DNA from: a virus
IMG/VR virus record: IMGVR_UViG_3300050120_000202
Coordinates: 1-32,256 of that record
DNA length: 32,256 bases
Strand: one strand, 5' to 3'
Below are positions 16,453 to 23,911 of the stretch, piece after piece. The notes beneath the pieces were generated by a model that saw nothing but the letters and a program-made list of their open reading frames with translations, was not told where the DNA came from and searched no databases. Each line of letters starts with the position of its first letter. Position 1 is the stretch's first letter. Position numbers and translations under genes: made by a program.

Positions 16453-17159
16453 TACTGTTGCCTCCCCGCGATACCGCTCTGACTCATTCCCTGGCTGCGC
16501 AGCGAGGTGCGACCGTTGTTGAGCATCTGGTCGTAGAAGATGTTTTTGGCCTGCGCGTCGAGGCCATCCTGCGTTGCCAGCATCCCCGCGATGAAGTCTT
16601 TTTCCCAGATAGGAAAGCGCGAATCGCTGACCAGCAGCGCGCCCTCGCACAGCATTCCTTTGTTGAAGAGATAACCGAACTCATCGGGCACCGGGCCAAA
16701 GGTCATTCCCGGACCGGTCAGAATCATCGGCTTCATCTGGTAGTCGAAATTGGCGGTGTACTCCTGCTCCGGAATCGAGTTGAAGCGGAAGGTGATGTTG
16801 CCCTCGTTGTCGTCGTACACCGGCGCGACCTCGACGGGTCGCCGCATTGAGCTGACCTTGGCGATCGACTGCGACCCTTTCAGCTCGAACATATTGCCCT
16901 TGTCATCGTTGAGCCATTGCGTCTCGATGCGGCCAAGGTCAGAGACGGTCTGGGTGTAGTCCGTCCCTCCCGCCTCCGAGATCGGGAAGGTGATCGTCGA
17001 CCGATTGAAACGCCAGATGAACGGCGCGCCCAGCATCCTTTGCAGGACAATGTTTCCCGTCGTCAAGGCCGGCTCCTGGTTGTTCACGAAGAGGGATTGG
17101 TTCTTGAGAATGGTCTGAACGTAGACGATCGAGTTCTGGAGACTGATTGAGACGGCCAT
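16452..17159 (-). CDS. Head-tail/tail completion protein candidate, 235 aa
   Basis: The N-terminus (MAVSISLQNSIVYVQTILKN) is helical. A beta-rich centre follows, with 'LGAPFIWRFNRSTITFPISE', 'YTQTVSDLGRIETQWL' and 'GNITFRFNSIPEQEYTANFD', and then a helical end with 'IFYDQMLNNGRTSLRSQGMS'. Composition and place between the 326-aa adaptor candidate and the large tail protein suggest a connector or tail-base component. The start at 17159 has only a weak GCGAGAAAAG site. The upstream intergenic stretch contains a perfect GGAACC-C-GGTTCC palindrome (17178-17190), possibly a local hairpin. I do not recognise a named family. Confidence 0.6.
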   Translation of the reverse strand: MAVSISLQNSIVYVQTILKNQSLFVNNQEPALTTGNIVLQRMLGAPFIWRFNRSTITFPISEAGGTDYTQTVSDLGRIETQWLNDDKGNMFELKGSQSIAKVSSMRRPVEVAPVYDDNEGNITFRFNSIPEQEYTANFDYQMKPMILTGPGMTFGPVPDEFGYLFNKGMLCEGALLVSDSRFPIWEKDFIAGMLATQDGLDAQAKNIFYDQMLNNGRTSLRSQGMSQSGIAGRQQ

Positions 17160-17177
17160 CGTGCTTTTCTCGCTTGT

Positions 17178-17190
17178 GGAACCCGGTTCC
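17178..17190. repeat. Small perfect palindrome between two late genes
   Basis: GGAACC and GGTTCC flank one C in the 40-base gap before the 235-aa gene. In RNA this could form a 6-bp stem just upstream of a weak ribosome site, and so might tune translation. Other roles are possible, and it may be chance. Confidence 0.35.
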
Positions 17191-17199
17191 CCTGCTCGG

Positions 17200-18180
17200 T
17201 TAGTAAGGTTGGTTCGCTGTGTACGGTCGGCCTTCGCGCCATCGCTCCTCGACCACTCCCGTAGCGGGTTGAAGGGCGTAGATATTCATCTCCCGGTCGC
17301 CCTGCTTCATCGCGGCCAACATGGAATTGATCGCCGCGACCTTGGCCTCCTGGCCGCGCTTGAGATCTCCGGGGTTGGGGCTGGCAATCAGCCACTCCGA
17401 TTCGAGGGTGCGGTAGAAGTAGCGGCTGAAGCTGTCCGGCATCGGGTCGAGTAGCTGCTTCATCGCCGTAAAAATGATTGGGTCAATCTGGTAGTACGGA
17501 ATCACCTTGTAGGTCGGCCCGGTCGCGTTAGGCAGGTTGTCGATTCGGAACCCCTGACTGGTCGGGCTGACGCACGTCCATACCACGGAGCCGTCCTCGA
17601 CCGTCAATCCCTCGGCGCTGCCGGCTGGAAGAAACGGTGCTACGGTGCCGGTGGTGCCGAACGTGGTCACGATGAGAATGTTTCCGTTCTTGTCGGTCAT
17701 GCTCATCAGCGGATTTTGCGGCTGCGCCTGGGTGGTGATGAGTGGGGAGTAGATGACGGACGCTCCCGGCCATTCCCCGATGTATAGATCCCGGTTGTAC
17801 ATCCAGCAGATGTTTCCCGTCCTCCACATGCTTGTGTTGTTGCGGCTCAGGCCGCGCCGCCACTTCACATTCCATAGCGGCTTGGGAGAGGAGGTGTTGT
17901 TGATGTCCACGATGTCGCAGTCTTCGCCCCAGCCGATGATTCCGTTGGGCTGCGTGAGCTGCGGGTAGTCCTGCTGCCAGCTATTCGTATAGAACGGCGT
18001 CGCGGTGGCGCGGTTCCACTTCCAGTTAAAGCGCTCACACACGATGTCGGCCATCACCTGCGTAGCCAGGTCGAGCGCCAGCATGTCGCCGTAGCCCGAA
18101 GCATTCCCGCGCGGATCGGGAATGCCTTTGGCGGCGAGTGTATCGCAAACCTGTTGCAATTTGATGGTCGAGTTCGACAT
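17200..18180 (-). CDS. Head-to-tail adaptor candidate, 326 aa
   Basis: This protein begins MSNSTIKLQQVCDTLAAKGI. The N-terminal part is helical, containing GYGDMLALDLATQVMADIVCERFNWKWNRAT. The body holds beta segments separated by N/G turns and a 'MPDSFSRYFYRTLESEWLIA' helix near the C-terminus. Mixed helix/strand proteins of 200-330 aa directly after the capsid gene are typically head-tail adaptors (gp11 / tail tubular A position). Here the assignment rests only on gene order. The start has GAGGAG 7 bases upstream. There is a weak 'TTGTVAPFLPAGSAEGLTVE' segment similar in style to the repeats in the large tail protein, which may reflect shared interaction surfaces. Confidence 0.55.
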   Translation of the reverse strand: MSNSTIKLQQVCDTLAAKGIPDPRGNASGYGDMLALDLATQVMADIVCERFNWKWNRATATPFYTNSWQQDYPQLTQPNGIIGWGEDCDIVDINNTSSPKPLWNVKWRRGLSRNNTSMWRTGNICWMYNRDLYIGEWPGASVIYSPLITTQAQPQNPLMSMTDKNGNILIVTTFGTTGTVAPFLPAGSAEGLTVEDGSVVWTCVSPTSQGFRIDNLPNATGPTYKVIPYYQIDPIIFTAMKQLLDPMPDSFSRYFYRTLESEWLIASPNPGDLKRGQEAKVAAINSMLAAMKQGDREMNIYALQPATGVVEERWREGRPYTANQPY

Positions 18181-18184
18181 TGAA

Positions 18185-18466
18185 TTACTCCTCGTGGTCG
18201 AAGTGGATGCCGTGCTGCTTGAGCTTCGCTACAACATCTTCGAGGGTCGGCGGCTTGGTGCGCTTCGGCTTCGCTGGCGGCGTATCCTGCGGCAAGTCCT
18301 GCGCCTTGGGATCGTAGGCGGTGCCGGGAATCACGATTCGGTTGGTCCGGTTCTCCGGTTCGGCTTTCGTCAGATGACCATCAGCCTTGGTGTAGCTCCG
18401 CGTTACGGGCGCGTCCTTCTTGGCGGTGACTTCTTTCAGTGTTGCGGGCTTCTTCCGTGGTGGCAT
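18185..18466 (-). CDS. Small basic Lys/Pro-rich protein, 93 aa
   Basis: This protein starts MPPRKKPATLKEVTAKKDAP and is rich in Lys, Pro and Thr, so it is probably mostly disordered. A final short helix has the sequence PPTLEDVVAKLKQHGIHF. The start at 18466 has AGGAG 5 bases upstream. An in-frame ATG at 18481 lacks a ribosome site. It lies between the zinc-site protein and the adaptor candidate and may be a head-completion or linker peptide. No family recognised. Confidence 0.55.
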   Translation of the reverse strand: MPPRKKPATLKEVTAKKDAPVTRSYTKADGHLTKAEPENRTNRIVIPGTAYDPKAQDLPQDTPPAKPKRTKPPTLEDVVAKLKQHGIHFDHEE

Positions 18467-18481
18467 CTTCGCTCCTGACAT

Positions 18482-18520
18482 TGACGGTTAAAATTTCATA
18501 ACCAAAAATTTCTTCACGCT
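18482..18520. other. AT-rich intergenic gap in the late block
   Basis: This 39-base stretch is notably AT-rich compared with the surrounding genes. It could hold a weak internal promoter, but no convincing -35/-10 pair with 16-18 bases between them was found on the minus strand. I see no stem-loop in it. Confidence 0.3.
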
Positions 18521-19087
18521 CTAGCTGAATTGCAGCGCGTAGCTGTCGGACGGTCGGGGTCTGTAGACCGGCATTCCGTCCGCGTCGGTCACGCGAATCT
18601 TCACGCCGCAGTCCATCGCCTGGGTCGACTCCTCGGTCAGTCCCTCGGTCGCCTTCTCCAGCATCAGGTCGAAGAATTTCTTGTCGGCGTGGAACTTTTC
18701 GACGCGATGCTTCATGTCGTCTTTGGTCTCTCCCGCCTTTACCTTCTGGCTCATGTTGCCGGGGAAAGGGCTGTACAGATTCAGGCGACAAATACTGCAT
18801 TGGATCATGATGGTGAAGCCGTCCGGCATCTTGATGACATTGAGCGCGGTCGGGCCTTTGCCCTTGAGCGGGTTCTTCGGGGTCGCGCCCTGGCGGTGCG
18901 AACAGAGACGCGCGACCTCGCGCCGTCCCGCGTTGTCGATGCGGAGCTGCCCCTGCCGCTGCGCGTTCATGCGCGCTTTCTGGGCCTTCTTCGCGGTGTT
19001 GACTGCGATGCGGTCTCTGGCCTCTTCGAGCGTGAGCCGCGCCGTTTGGAGCTGAATTTCTCTAAGTTCGTCGTCCTGGTTCGCCAT
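18521..19087 (-). CDS. Putative zinc-site protein downstream of the capsid gene, 188 aa
   Basis: A helical, charged N-terminus (about 1-60, e.g. AVNTAKKAQKARMNAQRQGQ) is followed by a compact region. CSH (residues 62-64) and CSIC (97-100) there look like a split zinc site. The phrase 'GKGPTALNVIKMPDGFTIMI' lies between them. The C-terminal part contains a 'KFHADKKFFDLMLEKA' helix and a beta end. The ribosome site AGGAG precedes ATG at 19087. Direct placement behind the major capsid gene makes a head-associated role plausible (decoration, neck or portal interaction). I cannot name the family. Confidence 0.6.
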   Translation of the reverse strand: MANQDDELREIQLQTARLTLEEARDRIAVNTAKKAQKARMNAQRQGQLRIDNAGRREVARLCSHRQGATPKNPLKGKGPTALNVIKMPDGFTIMIQCSICRLNLYSPFPGNMSQKVKAGETKDDMKHRVEKFHADKKFFDLMLEKATEGLTEESTQAMDCGVKIRVTDADGMPVYRPRPSDSYALQFS

Positions 19088-19164
19088 TGCATCTCCTGTC
19101 CCGGAGCGCCTGTCACAAGCGCGCCCCGGTTGCCGCTGGGTATTGCCGTCAGTGGTTGTATGGG

Positions 19165-20343
19165 TTAGGTGGTTTGCGGCACAGCGCCGGCGATACGCAT
19201 ACGGCTGGTGGTGTCAGGGGGAAGCCCGATGCCGAGCACGCAGTTGTAGCCCGTACCGCCCAGAATCAGGCCGTTGGGGTCGTATGCGGTGCGGTCCTTG
19301 TACTCACCTGCCCACAGGTTCATATTCATCCAGCGTGGGTCGATGGTCGTGTGCCGCTTGTTGGGGAAGTTGACGAAGACAATGGCATCCATGCCCGCGA
19401 GATAGGTATAAATCGCCGTCTCTCCCGAGCCTTCCCAGTTCGCAACCTGCGTCTGGTTGGTGCTCTGCCTCCAGTGGCAACCGAAGAGTTCGATGATCTT
19501 GGTTGGCTGGTCTCCGGTCGCGCCGGGATCGGTCAACTCTTCGAGCTTCAACTGTCCGGAGTCGGTGTGCTTCCAGATGTCGACGATGGAGTTGTTGGTG
19601 TCGTCGATCGCCATATCCGAGACGAAAAACGGGTGGATGCTGCCGTTGTACCATCCGTCTTTCATCGGGGGCACGGTCGCGCCGCTCAACGAGCCGGGCA
19701 TCTGCTCAATGATGTTCTTGCTGAACTGATACGGGGTGGTGGCGGAGTCCTGGTTGGCCGTCCGCGTGTCGTAGATACGCAGATAGTTCATCATGGCGTT
19801 TATCAGGTCGTCGATCGTGAGACCGAGCTGGTAGGCCATGATTTGGCGGTTATTCTCAAGATCGTCTGAGATCGAGGTCATAAACGCGAGGTCAGAGATG
19901 TTGTTGTAATTGGCCCACTGTCCCACAACGATGTCGTTGAAATCGACATTGATCTGTTCGGGCGGCCCGATGGTACCTTCGGTCTGCTGCTGGAGATCCG
20001 CTGGGAGAGGGATTGCCATGAAGTTGCGGAACGTCTGACCGCTCTTTTCCGGCAGATCCATATGCGTACACATCAAAAGTTTATTGAGGTTCGCATAGAG
20101 AAACTTCATGAAGATGCGGTTGTAGTGGATCGTGAGCCGCGCTTGCGGCATGTTGGCGCTGGTCTGCGCCGCTGGGCTGGGTCCGTCTGCAACCATCGCA
20201 GCATGGGCGGCCTGGCCGCCCATCGCCAATACGGTTGCTCCTGCCACCATGAACGCGCTGCCAAAGGCGGCAATGACGCGCACACACGCAACAAGAACGT
20301 CGGACACACCCCGCGAGAGTCGGAGTTGTGTTTCGGATTTCAT
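19165..20343 (-). CDS. Major capsid protein, N4-gp56-like family
   Basis: The 392-aa product contains the pattern of N4-gp56-type major capsid proteins: KFLYANLNKLL (80-90), LPEKSGQTFRNFMAIPLPAD (97-116), TEGTIGPPEQ (121-130), and then QWANYNNISDLAFMTSISDD. That family forms the HK97-fold shell. A clear AGGAGACGACCGA ribosome site fixes the start at 20343. The first 49 residues are unusual. A charged start, KSETQLRLSR, is followed by a hydrophobic stretch (about 14-41) and an AHA motif (46-48), as in a secretion signal or membrane anchor. Capsid proteins assemble in the cytoplasm, so this leader needs an explanation. The scaffold candidate lies immediately upstream. Confidence 0.75.
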   Translation of the reverse strand: MKSETQLRLSRGVSDVLVACVRVIAAFGSAFMVAGATVLAMGGQAAHAAMVADGPSPAAQTSANMPQARLTIHYNRIFMKFLYANLNKLLMCTHMDLPEKSGQTFRNFMAIPLPADLQQQTEGTIGPPEQINVDFNDIVVGQWANYNNISDLAFMTSISDDLENNRQIMAYQLGLTIDDLINAMMNYLRIYDTRTANQDSATTPYQFSKNIIEQMPGSLSGATVPPMKDGWYNGSIHPFFVSDMAIDDTNNSIVDIWKHTDSGQLKLEELTDPGATGDQPTKIIELFGCHWRQSTNQTQVANWEGSGETAIYTYLAGMDAIVFVNFPNKRHTTIDPRWMNMNLWAGEYKDRTAYDPNGLILGGTGYNCVLGIGLPPDTTSRMRIAGAVPQTT

Positions 20344-20360
20344 TCGGTCGTCTCCTGCGC

Positions 20361-21200
20361 TTACGCGCGGGCTGGCACGCCGAAATACAAATCGCACGCT
20401 TCCGCGTAATCCTTATCGTTGGACTCTAAGAGTCTGCGGCTTTTGGATTCAGGCATCGTCCGAATGTCTTCGGCTGTGTACTTGGGAGTCTTCGGCAAAG
20501 CTACCTGAGACGCACTGAAGCCATTGCTTCGTGCGCCCGTGGCAAATTGGCCGCGTGGTCTCTCCGTTGTACGCTGAACCAGGCTTTCACCGGGAAACGA
20601 GGGGGAGTTGGGGGGGAGGTTAGGGTTGTCGTTGGACGGCAGCTCTGGCGCGTCGAAGATCTCGCCTCGCTGTCGCAGGGTGTTAAACGCGCTGGTCAAG
20701 ATGTCTTTCGTGACCATCGTGAGATCGCCGCCAGCCATAAATTTAGCCTGGTCGGTCAAAATTCTTTTGTTCGCGGGGTGCGCGTAGAAGTCTGGATGCT
20801 CATTCTGCCATTCCATAGCCATCCGGCTAAACTCCGCAATAGCCATTTGGTGTAAGTCGACTCCGGTTTGGTCCTGAATCAACCGGGTCATGGCATTGCC
20901 GGCCTTGGCCGGATTTTGCAGGTCAGACGTTGCCTGCATCACCTCGTCCGAGGTCATGCGCTTGCGTGGCGCGATCGACGCCGGCGTTGCGGCTGGTCCT
21001 GCGGACGGCGCGGCGGCGCGGCGGGCGAGCGCGGCCTGGGCGTGGGCCTGGGTCACGGACAGCTTTTCAATCACTTCGTCTTTCGTCTTGCCATAGGTGT
21101 AGATGGGATTGATGCCCTCTACCTCCGTAACCCAGCACACCGTACCTTCGTCGATGGGGTTGCCGTTCGGTCGCGTGTCAGTCCAGTAGCCAGCAGCCAT
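20361..21200 (-). CDS. Scaffold protein candidate, 279 aa
   Basis: The start at 21200 (MAAGYWTDTRPNG) has GAGGAG 7 bases upstream. The N-terminal part is a small domain (GTVCWVTEVEGINPIYTYGK). It is followed by an Ala-rich helix (VTQAHAQAALARRAAAPSAG) and a helical middle (AIAEFSRMAMEWQNEHPDFY). A disordered Pro/Asn/Ser-rich section (PSNDNPNLPPNSPSFPG) precedes a charged C-terminal helix. Mixed disorder and helix, with a place directly before the capsid gene, fits a scaffolding role. The N-terminal 'TDTRPNGNPIDEG' region does not match a recognised protease. The call is by position. Confidence 0.55.
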   Translation of the reverse strand: MAAGYWTDTRPNGNPIDEGTVCWVTEVEGINPIYTYGKTKDEVIEKLSVTQAHAQAALARRAAAPSAGPAATPASIAPRKRMTSDEVMQATSDLQNPAKAGNAMTRLIQDQTGVDLHQMAIAEFSRMAMEWQNEHPDFYAHPANKRILTDQAKFMAGGDLTMVTKDILTSAFNTLRQRGEIFDAPELPSNDNPNLPPNSPSFPGESLVQRTTERPRGQFATGARSNGFSASQVALPKTPKYTAEDIRTMPESKSRRLLESNDKDYAEACDLYFGVPARA

Positions 21201-21201
21201 C

Positions 21202-21633
21202 TTATTGCTCCTCTTTGCGTAACACTTGCAGCTCGGTGTCGAGCATGGATTCGAGATCCATTCTTGCCATTTTGTAGGCCACGACATAGGCCCACTTCTC
21301 ACCAATCTCTCGGGATTTTCCCAAAGGATCGTTATGGCTCATAGTTATAGCCGCTTTTTCGAGCTGAAGAAACCTTTTTTCCAAGATTCGCATCAGCACC
21401 GGCCAGCCTTCGCTCTGTCGCAACTCTCGCAAGTCCAGTCTTTCGCCCTTGGTCAGCTCCCGTTGCGAGTCCTCGATCGGCGCACGTTTGGCGGTCGCTT
21501 TCTCGACGGGATGCTCTACCAGGTCGACCTCGCCGCGCTGCACCGCAGCCAGCTCCTCATTGAGCGGTTTTCGCTCCAGGTAGTTGCTATACCGCTCCAT
21601 CGTGCCTTGGAAGTCTTCGAGTTCGTTTGCCAT
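21202..21633 (-). CDS. Helical hypothetical protein between portal and scaffold, 143 aa
   Basis: This small, mostly alpha-helical and highly charged protein includes LEDFQGTMERYSNYLERKPL and ERLDLRELRQSEGWPVLMRI. The second half, MRILEKRFLQLEKAAITMSH, may form a coiled coil. The start MANELE at 21633 lies 4 bases after the portal stop. A longer form from 21657 would overlap the portal and has no ribosome site. Its place between portal and scaffold suggests an assembly factor, but no domain is recognised. Confidence 0.55.
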   Translation of the reverse strand: MANELEDFQGTMERYSNYLERKPLNEELAAVQRGEVDLVEHPVEKATAKRAPIEDSQRELTKGERLDLRELRQSEGWPVLMRILEKRFLQLEKAAITMSHNDPLGKSREIGEKWAYVVAYKMARMDLESMLDTELQVLRKEEQ

Positions 21634-21637
21634 CGCT

Positions 21638-23911
21638 CTATGACCCCCCGAATCCATGTTGCAGTAGGTCCATATCGGTGTTGCGGCTCAACCGTGCCTC
21701 TGCCAGATCGAGCGGAACCGAGCCGCTGGTGTGGTCGGGTGCGGCGGGCTGCCCTTGCGAGAGGGGAACCTCGCCGCTGATGTGGTCGAGGGTCTTGTCG
21801 ACGATGGTGTGCTGAACGTCCAACGCTCCCTTGGTCTTGATCTGCTCCAGCTTGCCCTCCTGCTTCAACTTCTCCAGCAACTCCATAATCTGCGCCTTCA
21901 TCGCGTTCGGGTTCATCTGCTGGACCTGCTGTTTCTCCTGGTCGGACAGCGGAACAATGATGTCGTCGGCACCCTGTAGCTCACTCACGCGCAGAAAGAT
22001 TTTCTCGATCGCCAGAAAGTTAACCGTCCATCCCTTCTCGTGCATGTACTGCAAGAGCTGGGGCTGTTGGACGAGCTGCAACAGGAACGGAATAATCTGC
22101 GCGATGGCCTGCCGCGCTGCCAGCTTCTGGCCGGCCAGAATTTTAATGTTGAAAGTGGCGTTCAACAGGATTTGAGAATCGATGAGGTCGATGATCGCGT
22201 CCGAATACTTGTCGCTCAAGATGGCGCGAATCTCGGCGATGGGCATGATCTCCGTCACCATGTCCCAAAGGAAGCTGTACCAGCGCGTCATCACATATTC
22301 GAGATGCTGGACCGGCGTTGCGATGTTCTCGTCTGCCTTGCCGCCGATGCGGTTCACGCCCGCGGCGGTGCGCAGGGCGGTCGCGCCTGGTCCTCCCACG
22401 TTGCCCTGCATGGTGGTCGAGTTCGCGCCGACAATATCCTCGCCGCCCTCCTTGCCCAGCTCGTAGATCTTCCACGCATCGGCGGGGATCACCGGCATCT
22501 GCATAAAGCCGAATGCCTTGCGCACGTCATTATCGGGCGCTTCCACACCCCAGAAAGTTCCCATTCCTTGAACGACATTTTGCGTGGGTGCGTTGCCGCT
22601 GGCGCTGTTGTAGAGGATCGGCGCATTCATGGGGAAGGCGATCATCTTGAGCACTTCGTTTAAGACACCTTGATCCATACGCTGATCGCCGGCGTTGAGC
22701 CTTCCCTGGCCGATGCCATAACCGGAGTTCTCGATGTTCCACCATGTCGCGGAGTAGCCCAGGCCATGATCGCCGATCGGGGAGTCTTCCTTGCGGATGA
22801 TCTTCCTGCCGCCCGGATAAACCAGCATCTCGGCCACCGACTCGCACGTCCAGTAGCTCAACTTCATAATCGGTTTGCGCAGCGGGTTCTGGCTGGTGTT
22901 GGCGTGTTCGCCCTCGGCGTGAAGTACGTCGCTGGTCTGGGTATTCATCGACTGTGCGACCTGCGATCCGACTTGCGCATCTCCGTTGGGGTTCTGGAGA
23001 AAATAGGTCTCTAGCTGCTTGTCGTCGGGAATGTCTTTGTAACATTCCTTTTTGCGCATCTGCTGGAGATCTTGCATGGAGACATAATCGATGTCGATGC
23101 GGATTCCGGCGCTCAGGTCGGGGCGGTTCGGCGTTCTCCACTTGGGGTCATAGATCGTTGTTCCCAGGCGGCGATACTCGAAGCACGGCCAGCTTTCCTC
23201 AACCTCTTTCGAGACAGTTTTGTACTTATCGCTTTTGAGGGTGTGGATCTTCCTTTTAGTTCCATCCGGCATCGAGATTTCTTGCGGCGGCTCCACTGGC
23301 TTGCGCGTCTTTTTGACGACGGTCTTCTGCTCCCAGATCGGGATGGCGATAGCGGTTCCCTGCAACACCTGGCAGTCGATAAAAAGCTCCATGTTGTATT
23401 CAAGCTCTCCCCGTTTATCCAACACGCTGAAAATCTCGGTGATGGCGTCGACATAGATCTGCACATCGGGAAGGCCGGCAAACTTGCCGATCGGTTCTAT
23501 CAGGAAGGGGTTGGCATCGGCGAAGATTCCACGCCGTACCTGCGTGCTCATGGTGTTGCGGTTCTTGGCTACATTGAAGCGGCTGATGCGCGCGGGCCGG
23601 CTGCTCTGCGTTCTCCAGTCGCCGTCGTAGTTGGGACTCTGGTACAGGTAGTCCACGTATTGCCACTCGGCCAGCCAGGAGTTGTTGTCGAGCCACTGCA
23701 TGAAGCGCTGGAAGTCGTACCAGATGATGGTCGCCATCGCGTCGTCGTCGAAGACGGCGGGTTTCACGCCACCGTCCGATGTCTCAACCTGGTGCGCGCC
23801 GATCATCGGCGTCATCTCGTTGCCGAGCGGGAAGCCGTCGCCACCTACGCGCGCGGCGATGTCGTCGGTCTCGGTCTCTTCCAACTCGTCCAGCTCCAAC
23901 TCATCAGCCAT
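21638..23911 (-). CDS. Portal protein, podovirus type
   Basis: The 757-aa product fits the large portals of short-tailed phages by size and position, directly after the terminase and before scaffold and capsid. An acidic N-terminus (MADELELDELEETETDDIAA) precedes a conserved-looking helix-rich region with RFMQWLDNNSWLAEWQYVDYL and 'NYDGDWRTQSSRPARISRFN'. Long helices near the end include KQQVQQMNPNAMKAQIMELL, as in the barrel region. The start at 23911 has GGAGG 5 bases upstream and overlaps the terminase stop by 8 bases. It would form the dodecameric ring at one capsid vertex through which DNA passes. Confidence 0.75.
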   Translation of the reverse strand: MADELELDELEETETDDIAARVGGDGFPLGNEMTPMIGAHQVETSDGGVKPAVFDDDAMATIIWYDFQRFMQWLDNNSWLAEWQYVDYLYQSPNYDGDWRTQSSRPARISRFNVAKNRNTMSTQVRRGIFADANPFLIEPIGKFAGLPDVQIYVDAITEIFSVLDKRGELEYNMELFIDCQVLQGTAIAIPIWEQKTVVKKTRKPVEPPQEISMPDGTKRKIHTLKSDKYKTVSKEVEESWPCFEYRRLGTTIYDPKWRTPNRPDLSAGIRIDIDYVSMQDLQQMRKKECYKDIPDDKQLETYFLQNPNGDAQVGSQVAQSMNTQTSDVLHAEGEHANTSQNPLRKPIMKLSYWTCESVAEMLVYPGGRKIIRKEDSPIGDHGLGYSATWWNIENSGYGIGQGRLNAGDQRMDQGVLNEVLKMIAFPMNAPILYNSASGNAPTQNVVQGMGTFWGVEAPDNDVRKAFGFMQMPVIPADAWKIYELGKEGGEDIVGANSTTMQGNVGGPGATALRTAAGVNRIGGKADENIATPVQHLEYVMTRWYSFLWDMVTEIMPIAEIRAILSDKYSDAIIDLIDSQILLNATFNIKILAGQKLAARQAIAQIIPFLLQLVQQPQLLQYMHEKGWTVNFLAIEKIFLRVSELQGADDIIVPLSDQEKQQVQQMNPNAMKAQIMELLEKLKQEGKLEQIKTKGALDVQHTIVDKTLDHISGEVPLSQGQPAAPDHTSGSVPLDLAEARLSRNTDMDLLQHGFGGS

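Noticed and set aside
18482-18520. Possible late promoter in the AT-rich gap
   Set aside because: No pair of hexamers with proper spacing was found on the minus strand.
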